From positions 1 to 13,283 of the forward strand of contig SFFP01000031.1 of assembly GCA_004556875.1 (NCBI GenBank): a DNA stretch of 13,283 nucleotides. Direction: 5' to 3'. Positions 1-5,302 of this stretch are shown here, in pieces. Below the pieces are notes generated by a model. The model made no database searches and was not told where the DNA came from. It worked only from the letters and a program-made list of their open reading frames with translations. Both the position numbers and the translations under genes were made by a program. This DNA comes from Ruminococcus flavefaciens (GTDB taxonomy: Bacteria; Bacillota_A; Clostridia; Oscillospirales; Ruminococcaceae). Every line of letters starts with the position of its first letter. Within the stretch, counting starts at the first letter, position 1.

Positions 1-117
1 GTAATAGCTGATAGCTTTGAAGTTGTCGGCGGCAAGTATACCCCTGATTATGTCGTTACCAATCCTCATATAATTCCGGTGACTAAAGGGACAGTAAATA
101 CAATAATAAAGAAATAA
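1..117 (+). CDS. C-terminal end of an upstream protein (partial), family uncertain
   Basis: Frame 1 is open from the first base to a TAA at 115-117, giving the last 38 residues of a protein that begins outside the window. The tail contains the stretches VVGGKYTPDY and NPHIIPVTKGTV. The pattern 'hydrophobic strand, then P-V-T-K-x-x-V' near the C-terminus resembles the ends of periplasmic sugar-binding proteins of ABC transporters, but the fragment is too short for a firm assignment. A strong terminator 47 bases downstream supports this being the true end of a transcription unit. The reading frame is well supported; the function is a weak guess. Confidence 0.6.
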   Translation, partial: VIADSFEVVGGKYTPDYVVTNPHIIPVTKGTVNTIIKK

Positions 118-163
118 AAAAATTATTGGTGTAGGGATAGAACAAGGATTTTATAATATATGT

Positions 164-207
164 AAGCTCCTCTCAGAGCCGCCGCATGGCTGCTGAGGGG
201 AGCTTTT
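164..207 (+). terminator. Rho-independent terminator of the upstream gene
   Basis: A long hairpin: AAGCTCCTCTCAG (164-176) pairs with CTGAGGGGAGCTT (193-205) with one G-U pair. The stem continues as AGCC (177-180) with GGCT (188-191), with one bulged G (192) and a 7-base loop. It ends in TTTT (204-207). About 17 base pairs make this a strong terminator. It separates the partial upstream gene from the promoter at 230. Confidence 0.85.
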
Positions 208-229
208 CTCGGATAAAGAGAGAAAAATA

Positions 230-258
230 TTGACAGCAGAGGAGCATGGTGATATAAT
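230..258 (+). promoter_or_regulatory. Full-consensus sigma-A promoter of the XRE-cupin-acyl-CoA synthetase gene
   Basis: The -35 box TTGACA (230-235) and -10 box TATAAT (253-258) both match consensus at 6 of 6 positions with a 17-base spacer. The predicted start of transcription is near 264-266, leaving about 63 bases of leader before the ATG at 328. A GTGAT (249-253) / ATCAC (271-275) inverted repeat brackets the -10 box and start site and could be an operator. Nothing else in the window has so perfect a promoter. Confidence 0.88.
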
Positions 259-275
259 TAAAAGTACGTAATCAC

Positions 276-294
276 AGGCGGTTTCCGCCTTTTT
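276..294 (+). terminator. Terminator-like hairpin in the 5' leader (putative attenuator)
   Basis: AGGCGG (276-281), loop TTT, CCGCCT (285-290), with a run of T from 290 to 294 followed by GTTTG. This has the shape of a short intrinsic terminator, but it lies only about 12 bases after the predicted transcription start and before the coding region. It could reduce readthrough into the gene, release a very short RNA, or simply protect the mRNA 5' end. The structure is directly visible; termination is inferred. Confidence 0.6.
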
Positions 295-327
295 GTTTGA
301 AATAATACAGAGAGGAGCAGGCTTTGA

Positions 328-2634
328 ATGAGCAGTTTATTTGATCCCGAATTAAAAATGAGAGAGGTCGCTGAGCGAATAAAGCTCACCCGTGAGTCGG
401 TAGGTCTGTCTCCTGAGGAAATGGCTGAAAAGGTAGGCGTTTCGTCCTATGAGTACCTCGCTTATGAGGGCGGAGCTAAGGATTTCAGCTTCAGCTTTAT
501 ATATAAATTTGCAAATGCCTGCGGTGTCGAGATAACTGACCTTATGGAAGGTGAATCGCCGCATATCAACAGCTATGACGTTACAAGGTCGGGAGAGGGA
601 CTCCCTATCGCACGCAGAAAGGGTCTGAGCTATCTTCGTCTTGCACCTAAGTTCCGCAACAAGATAGCTGAGCCGTTTCTTGTTACTATCCCATATGTCG
701 ACGAAGAATACCGTGTACCTCACCCACATACACATGAGGGACAGGAAATGGATATCGTTATCAGCGGTCAGCTCAAGGTGCAGGTAGGCGACAATATCGA
801 GATACTCAATGAAGGTGACTCTATTTACTACGACAGCTCAGAACCTCACGATGAATGGGCAGTCGGCGGCAAGGAGTGCAAATTCTACGCTATCGTATGC
901 GGAGTAAATCAGCCTCAGCACGCTATCTCAAACCTCGAACCCGTTATACTTCCCGGAGTTACGAATTTCGACCTTGCACATATACAGGACCCTGTTGCAG
1001 ACAACTTCGTAAAGCTTGAAACAGACACAATGGGTTCGCTTACAGGCATAAGCTTTATCAACGAGGAGAAGTTCAACTTCGGATTTGATGTTGTTGACGC
1101 TCTTGCGGCTAAATGTCCTGACAAGAATGCACTTATCTATGTGGGAAACGATTTCTCCGAGAGATTTTTCACATTTGCAGACATAAAGAAGTATTCAAAC
1201 ATGACTGCAAATTACTTCCTTTCAAAGGGCATAAAGAAGGGCGACAGAGTAATGCTCGTACTGAAAAGACATTATCAGTTCTGGTTCTCTATCATCGCGC
1301 TTCATAAAATAGGCGCTATAGTTATCCCTGCAACAAATCAGCTTGTACAGCATGACTTTACATACCGCTTCAAGGCAGCAGGAGTCAAGGCTATCGTATG
1401 TACAGGCGATGGTGATGTTGCTCATCAGGTAGACCTTGCAGAGGAAGAGCTTGGTATCAGCCTCATCAAGATGATGGCTCACGGCGAGCGCGATGGCTGG
1501 TGCGACTTTGATAGGGAAATGGCTGGGTTCAGCGATGTATTTGAGCGTCCTGCAGACCCCGAAAAGCTTTCATGCGGAAGTGACCCTAATCTTATGTTCT
1601 TCACATCGGGTACTACAGGCTATCCTAAGATAGCTACACACAGTCACAAGTATGCACTCGGACACTTCATCACCGCACGTTACTGGCATAATGTTGACCC
1701 TAACGGAATACATTTTACCATCTCCGACACAGGCTGGGGAAAAGCTCTCTGGGGCAAGCTTTACGGACAGTGGCTCAGCGAGACCTGTGTATTCGTTTAT
1801 GACTTTGACCGCTTTGATGCACATAAGATACTTCCTATGTTCGCAAAGTACAATATAACCACATTCTGCGCACCTCCTACAATGTACCGCTTCTTTATCA
1901 AGGAGGACCTTTCAAAGTACGACCTCAGCTCAATAAAGTATGCAACAGTAGCAGGTGAAGCACTCAACCCTGAGGTATATAATCAGTTCCTCAAGGCTAC
2001 AGGCGTAAAGCTTATGGAAGGTTTCGGACAGACCGAGACAACACTTTCTATCGGAAACTTCGTAGGCATGACCTGCCGCCCCGGTTCAATGGGCAAGCCC
2101 AGCGTGCTCTATGATGTGGATATCGTTGACCCTGACGGCAAGCCTGTAAAGACAGGTGAGACAGGCGAGATAGTTATCCGTACTGACAAGAATATTCCGT
2201 GCGGACTCTTCCTCGGCTATTACAGCGACGAAGAAAAGACAAAGGAAGTATGGCATGACGGACTTTATCACACAGGCGATACTGCGTGGAAGGATGAGGA
2301 CGGCTATTTCTGGTACGTGGGACGTGTGGACGATGTTATCAAGTCATCGGGATACCGTATCGGACCATTCGAGATCGAAAGTGTTATCATGGAGCTTCCG
2401 TATGTCCTTGAATGCGGCGTAAGTGCTGCGCCCGACCCTGTAAGAGGTCAGGTAGTAAAGGCTTCTATCGTTCTTGTAAAGGGAAAAGAGGGCACTGACG
2501 AGCTGAAAAAGGAGATACAGGACTACGTCAAGAAGCACACCGCTCCTTACAAATATCCTCGTATAGTTGAGTTCAGAGATGAACTTCCAAAGACTATCAG
2601 CGGCAAGATAAGACGTGTTGAGCTCAAAGGCTGA
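328..2634 (+). CDS. XRE helix-turn-helix + cupin + acyl-CoA synthetase (AMP-forming) fusion
   Basis: A 768-residue protein in three parts. Residues ~10-75 resemble an XRE-type helix-turn-helix (SPEEMAEKVGVSSYEYLAYE). Residues ~115-192 are a small cupin whose first motif fits HxH-x3-E-x6-G exactly (H134, H136, E140), with a later His174, so the metal site looks intact. Residues ~245-768 are a complete ANL-family adenylating enzyme: P-loop FTSGTTGYPK (425-434), EGFGQTE (564-570), YHTGD (647-651), GRVDDVIKSSGYRIGP (665-680) and PKTISGK with catalytic Lys760. SDTGWGKALWG (466-476) resembles the medium-chain/aromatic ACSM group. The enzyme should convert a carboxylic acid, ATP and CoA to acyl-CoA via an acyl-AMP; the acid is unknown. 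AGGAG at 313-317 supports the ATG at 328. The gene has its own promoter and terminator. Its codon bias, judged by eye, resembles nusA and infB, suggesting high expression. XRE-cupin is usually a separate ligand-sensing regulator, so self-regulation is plausible but unproven. Confidence 0.9.
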   Translation: MSSLFDPELKMREVAERIKLTRESVGLSPEEMAEKVGVSSYEYLAYEGGAKDFSFSFIYKFANACGVEITDLMEGESPHINSYDVTRSGEGLPIARRKGLSYLRLAPKFRNKIAEPFLVTIPYVDEEYRVPHPHTHEGQEMDIVISGQLKVQVGDNIEILNEGDSIYYDSSEPHDEWAVGGKECKFYAIVCGVNQPQHAISNLEPVILPGVTNFDLAHIQDPVADNFVKLETDTMGSLTGISFINEEKFNFGFDVVDALAAKCPDKNALIYVGNDFSERFFTFADIKKYSNMTANYFLSKGIKKGDRVMLVLKRHYQFWFSIIALHKIGAIVIPATNQLVQHDFTYRFKAAGVKAIVCTGDGDVAHQVDLAEEELGISLIKMMAHGERDGWCDFDREMAGFSDVFERPADPEKLSCGSDPNLMFFTSGTTGYPKIATHSHKYALGHFITARYWHNVDPNGIHFTISDTGWGKALWGKLYGQWLSETCVFVYDFDRFDAHKILPMFAKYNITTFCAPPTMYRFFIKEDLSKYDLSSIKYATVAGEALNPEVYNQFLKATGVKLMEGFGQTETTLSIGNFVGMTCRPGSMGKPSVLYDVDIVDPDGKPVKTGETGEIVIRTDKNIPCGLFLGYYSDEEKTKEVWHDGLYHTGDTAWKDEDGYFWYVGRVDDVIKSSGYRIGPFEIESVIMELPYVLECGVSAAPDPVRGQVVKASIVLVKGKEGTDELKKEIQDYVKKHTAPYKYPRIVEFRDELPKTISGKIRRVELKG

Positions 2635-2645
2635 TGAATGAAAAT

Positions 2646-2679
2646 AAAGGCGTTCCTGCGGCTGTGGGAACGCTTTTTT
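2646..2679 (+). terminator. Terminator of the acyl-CoA synthetase gene
   Basis: GCGTTCC (2650-2656) pairs with GGAACGC (2667-2673). The stem is extended outward by AAAG (2646-2649) with TTTT (2674-2677), including one G-U pair. A run of six T (2674-2679) follows. It starts 12 bases after the stop codon. Because A-rich sequence precedes the stem, it might also work weakly on the minus strand. Confidence 0.88.
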
Positions 2680-2762
2680 ACCGTCAATATCATCAAATAG
2701 CTGTCATATTTTTACAGAGTGGGGAAAATCTGCGGATTTTTGAAAAAAATTCCGAAAAACAC

Positions 2763-2791
2763 TTGATTTTTGCGAAAAACCGTGATATAAT
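2763..2791 (+). promoter_or_regulatory. Promoter of the rimP-nusA-infB operon
   Basis: TTGATT (2763-2768, 4 of 6) and TATAAT (2786-2791, 6 of 6) are separated by 17 bases. Predicted transcription start is near 2797-2799, giving a leader of about 107 bases before rimP. A- and T-tracts centred near 2739, 2746, 2757, 2769 and 2777 lie upstream and in the spacer, resembling an UP element or bent DNA. The stretch 2680-2762 holds no gene, only this AT-rich sequence. Confidence 0.8.
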
Positions 2792-2813
2792 ATTTTATGA
2801 TGATAGTAAACCC

Positions 2814-2838
2814 AAAGACCGGAAACATTCCGGTCTTT
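2814..2838 (+). other. Perfect 11-bp leader stem-loop upstream of rimP
   Basis: AAAGACCGGAA (2814-2824), loop ACA, TTCCGGTCTTT (2828-2838) pair without mismatch. It begins about 16 bases after the predicted transcription start. AGTATTTAT follows rather than a run of T, so it is not a convincing terminator. A role in mRNA 5' stability, or in autoregulation by an operon product such as NusA, is possible but only inferred. Confidence 0.7.
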
Positions 2839-2870
2839 AGTATTTATATCGGGACTATTACTTTACAGAG

Positions 2871-2905
2871 AAAGGAGATTTCCGAAATATCGGGAAAAAC
2901 TGCCT
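2871..2905 (+). promoter_or_regulatory. rimP ribosome binding site with an intervening hairpin
   Basis: The strong Shine-Dalgarno AAAGGAG (2871-2877) lies 28 bases before the rimP ATG (2906), too far for normal use. No other ATG, GTG or TTG lies in frame between them. TTTCCGA (2879-2885) can pair with TCGGGAAA (2890-2897), one G bulged, with an AATA loop. Folding this hairpin leaves 9 bases between Shine-Dalgarno and ATG, an ideal spacing. The start at 2906 is preferred because the RimP homology begins there. Confidence 0.55.
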
Positions 2906-3379
2906 ATGAAATTCAAAAAATTCGGCGGTACGGAACAAAAGGTATACGATCTTATCAAGCCTATTACCGATGAGCTCGGCTATTACCTCTGGGACGTTTG
3001 TTACGAAAAAGAGGGCGCTATGTGGTATCTCCGCGTGTTCATCGATCAGGACGAGGGGATAACTATTGCGGACTGTGAACGTGCAAACGCTCCTATCAGT
3101 GATATCCTCGACGAAAAAGACCCTATTGCTCAGAGCTATATGCTTGAGGTGGGGTCGGCAGGTCTTGAACGTGAACTCGTCAAGGAGGAGCACTTTGAGG
3201 TTTGTCAGGGCGACACCGTTAAGATACGCTTTATAAGAGCTGTTGACGGCGAGAAAGAGATAATCGCTCAGCTGGTCGGCGCTGACAAAGAGGGCGTTAC
3301 CGTTGCTCTCGACAGCGGCGAGGAAAAGACTTTCACTTTATCTGATATCGCTTTTGTAAAGCTTTATCTTGATTTCTAA
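2906..3379 (+). CDS. rimP: Ribosome maturation factor RimP
   Basis: A 157-residue cytoplasmic protein of the usual RimP length (about 150-160). RimP binds the free 30S subunit and helps its late assembly. Visible family features are the N-terminal alpha/beta domain with LGYYLWDV (24-31) and LRVFID (42-47), and the linker motif YMLEVGSAGLERELVK (78-93). This corresponds to the common LEVSSPGLDRPL with SPG changed to SAG. An SH3-like C-terminal domain follows (about 100-157). It is the first gene of the operon, directly before nusA as in most Firmicutes. A 43-base gap separates it from nusA. Translation probably depends on the structured ribosome binding site described at 2871-2905. Confidence 0.93.
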   Translation: MKFKKFGGTEQKVYDLIKPITDELGYYLWDVCYEKEGAMWYLRVFIDQDEGITIADCERANAPISDILDEKDPIAQSYMLEVGSAGLERELVKEEHFEVCQGDTVKIRFIRAVDGEKEIIAQLVGADKEGVTVALDSGEEKTFTLSDIAFVKLYLDF

Positions 3380-3422
3380 AAGAGAAAATTTAAAATATAA
3401 TATACTGGAGGAATTTACAGAC

Positions 3423-4655
3423 ATGAACATGAATAAGGACTTTTTCAAGGCTCTTGAAGCTCTTGGCGAAGAAAACAGCGTTGAGACAGAGCTGCTCATC
3501 GAAAAGGTAAAGTCAGCTATGCTCAAGGCAGCAAGAAGAGCTTATCCGCACAGTGAGGAGAGGATCTCAGTTGAGATCGACCCTAAAACGAAGAAGTTCG
3601 AAATGTATATCAGACAGGACATCATCGACGATGAGCCTATCGATGAGAATGAGGTAAACATAGACGTTGCAAAGACTATGGACCCTAATGCTGTAGTCGG
3701 CGGAACTATCATGAAGGAGCTTGACATCTCAAAGCTCGGCAGAATGGCTGCGCTTTCTGCTAAGCAGTCCATAAAGGGCGACCTCAGAGAGATCAACCGC
3801 GAGCAGATGCTCAGCAAGTTCGAGCAGAAGGAGCATGAATGTATCACTGCAAGAGTTTCTCAGGTAGAGCCGGGCAGAGGTACAGTCACAGTTGTTTATG
3901 ACGGAACAGAGCTTTATCTCTTCCGCAATGAACAGATCCCCGGTGAGACTCTTGAAGAGGGCAAGTCCGTCAAGGTCTACATCACAGGCATCATCGGCAA
4001 GAACAAGAAGCCTGTCGTAAAGATCTCACGTACTCACAAGGACCTCGTAAAGAGACTCTTTGAGCAGGAAGTTCCTGAGATATATGACGGAACTGTTGAA
4101 GTAAAATCTATCTCCCGTGAGGCTGGTTCAAGAACTAAGATCGCTGTATGGTCAAAGGACGAGAACGTTGACGCAGTAGGTGCCTGCATCGGTCCTAAGC
4201 GTTCAAGAATAACAGCTGTAGTAAACGAGCTCAGCGGTGAAAAGATCGACATTATCCCGTGGAGCGAAGTTCCTGAGGAGTTTATCGCAAGAGCACTTGC
4301 TCCTGCTGAGGTGCTCAAGACAGTCATTACTTCTATGGAAGAAAAGATCTGCACAGTTATCGTTCCTAACAATCAGCTCTCACTTGCTATCGGCAACAAG
4401 GGTCAGAACGCTAAGCTTGCTGCAAAGCTCACAGGTTTCAAGATAGATATCAAGCCGCAGTTCGACAATGCAACAGGTGAGGAAGCTCCTGAAATGAGCC
4501 CTGATTTCGTTGCACCTGTATTTGAGTCAGCTCCTGCTGAAGCAGCTGAAGAGACAGAAGCTCCTGCTGCTGAGACAGAGGAAAAGGCTGAGGCAGCCGA
4601 AACAGCTGAAGAAGCTCCTGCACAGGAGGAAGCTGCCGCTGCTGACGAGGAATAA
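3423..4655 (+). CDS. nusA: Transcription termination/antitermination factor NusA
   Basis: 410 residues from the ATG at 3423, chosen because GGAGG (3407-3411) sits 11 bases upstream; a TTG at 3369 is in frame but overlaps rimP. NusA binds RNA polymerase and nascent RNA to control pausing and termination. Order: N-terminal polymerase-binding domain (1-~130), S1 domain (~135-205), KH1 (~223-285) with REAGSRTKIAV and VGACIGPKRSRI, and KH2 (~295-345) with LAIGNKGQNAKLAAKLTG. The KH1 loop reads GPKR (257-260) where the family has GxxG (GPKG or GMRG), and the preceding DPVGAC is DAVGAC. KH2 keeps its glycines. Residues ~350-410 form an acidic Glu/Ala-rich tail, probably disordered, unlike the short C-terminus of Bacillus NusA and without a recognisable AR repeat of the E. 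coli type. Confidence 0.95.
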   Translation: MNMNKDFFKALEALGEENSVETELLIEKVKSAMLKAARRAYPHSEERISVEIDPKTKKFEMYIRQDIIDDEPIDENEVNIDVAKTMDPNAVVGGTIMKELDISKLGRMAALSAKQSIKGDLREINREQMLSKFEQKEHECITARVSQVEPGRGTVTVVYDGTELYLFRNEQIPGETLEEGKSVKVYITGIIGKNKKPVVKISRTHKDLVKRLFEQEVPEIYDGTVEVKSISREAGSRTKIAVWSKDENVDAVGACIGPKRSRITAVVNELSGEKIDIIPWSEVPEEFIARALAPAEVLKTVITSMEEKICTVIVPNNQLSLAIGNKGQNAKLAAKLTGFKIDIKPQFDNATGEEAPEMSPDFVAPVFESAPAEAAEETEAPAAETEEKAEAAETAEEAPAQEEAAAADEE

Positions 4656-4657
4656 TT

Positions 4658-4936
4658 ATGAAAACAAAAAAGACACCCATGAGAATGTGTCTCGGCTGTG
4701 GTGAGATGAAGCCTAAAAAGGAGCTTATCCGAGTAGTCAAGTCTCCCGAGGGCGAGATAAGCCTTGACTTCAAGGGCAAGGCTGCGGGAAGAGGTGCTTA
4801 TATCTGCCGCAGTACGGATTGTCTTGAAAAGGCAAGGAAGGCAAGAAGATTTGAAAAATCCTTCTCATGCAGGATCGAAGAAAGCGTTTACGAGGTGATG
4901 ATGAATGAGCTCAGAGAAGAGCCGCAGGACAGCTAA
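4658..4936 (+). CDS. ylxR: YlxR/RnpM family RNA-binding protein (DUF448)
   Basis: A 92-residue basic protein with the family hallmarks RMCLGCGEMKPKKELIRVV (9-27) and GRGAYIC (44-50). The Bacillus homologue has been described as RnpM, a modulator of RNase P that binds its RNA, and structures suggest nucleic-acid binding. It starts 2 bases after the nusA stop, with a GAGG (4647-4650) inside the nusA end serving as ribosome binding site, so it is likely coupled to nusA translation. A second ATG at 4679 could start a shorter form. Its end overlaps the next gene by 32 bases. The position between nusA and ylxQ is the standard Firmicutes arrangement. Confidence 0.9.
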   Translation: MKTKKTPMRMCLGCGEMKPKKELIRVVKSPEGEISLDFKGKAAGRGAYICRSTDCLEKARKARRFEKSFSCRIEESVYEVMMNELREEPQDS

Positions 4937-5219
4937 TCTGCTGGGTATCTGTATCAGAGCGGGAAAGACAGTAAAAGGCTTTGACAGTGCTGTTGAGGCT
5001 GCAAAAAACGGGGCTGCTTTCTGTTTGCTTACCGCTTCTGACGCTTCGGAGAAGACTGTAAAGGAAGTAAAGTATTACTGCGAAAAATACGGCATAAGAG
5101 CTTTTATCACGGAAATGAGCAAATTTGAGATCGGAAGGCTCTGCGGAAAAGAGACTGCCGTTATCGCGGTAACAGATAAAGGCTTCGCAGACGGTTTTGA
5201 GAGGATAATATCTGATTGA
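4905..5219 (+). CDS. ylxQ: L7Ae-like RNA-binding protein YlxQ (RplGB)
   Basis: A 104-residue member of the ribosomal L7Ae/L30e/S12e/Gadd45 family, which binds kink-turn RNA. Supporting features are LLGICIRAGKTVKG (12-25), the central FCLLTASDASEKT (39-51), and the C-terminal LCGKETAVIAVTDKGFADGF (79-98). The ATG at 4905 lies inside ylxR (32-base overlap in a different frame), preceded by GAGGTGAT (4892-4899). Translation is therefore probably coupled to ylxR. The gap to infB is 83 bases. Its exact RNA target in this organism cannot be read from the sequence. Confidence 0.88.
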   Translation: MSSEKSRRTANLLGICIRAGKTVKGFDSAVEAAKNGAAFCLLTASDASEKTVKEVKYYCEKYGIRAFITEMSKFEIGRLCGKETAVIAVTDKGFADGFERIISD

Positions 5220-5250
5220 TCGCAGAAATGCGTTGAAATAGATACGTTTT

Positions 5251-5274
5251 TATAATACTGCCGCATATAAGCGG
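5251..5274 (+). other. -10-like box and small hairpin in the ylxQ-infB gap
   Basis: The 83-base gap contains TATAAT (5251-5256) without an acceptable -35 box: TTGAAA at 5233 is only 12 bases away. A short hairpin CCGC (5261-5264) / GCGG (5271-5274) with loop ATATAA follows, and a CGCA-GAAA-TGCG mini-hairpin lies at 5221-5232. These might be an internal promoter or an mRNA processing site for infB, but the evidence is thin. Confidence 0.25.
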
Positions 5275-5302
5275 TATAGACAAATTGGAGGTATTCAGGC
5301 CT

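Noticed and set aside
126..157. Possible promoter TTGGTG ... TATAAT just before the first terminator
   Set aside because: The spacer is 20 bases and the -35 match is poor; transcription would run directly into the strong 164-207 hairpin.
2634..2840. Open frame of 68 codons starting on the last base of the acyl-CoA synthetase gene
   Set aside because: It runs through a clear terminator and the rimP promoter, has no ribosome binding site of its own and no coding-like composition.
3369..3401. Internal promoter for nusA using TATAAT at 3396-3401
   Set aside because: TTGATT at 3369 is 21 bases away and the sequence at the right distance (TTTCTA) is weak; AT-rich intergenic DNA explains it.
4510..4704. 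Leu/Arg/Lys-rich alternative frames over the NusA tail and the IF-2 linker
   Set aside because: They are frame-shifted readings of low-complexity Glu/Ala/Lys codons and have no independent start signals.
5251..5274. Short resemblance of the ylxQ-infB gap to the 16S rRNA segment TAATACCGCATAAG
   Set aside because: Only about 15 bases agree, with interruptions, and no flanking rRNA similarity exists; judged coincidence.
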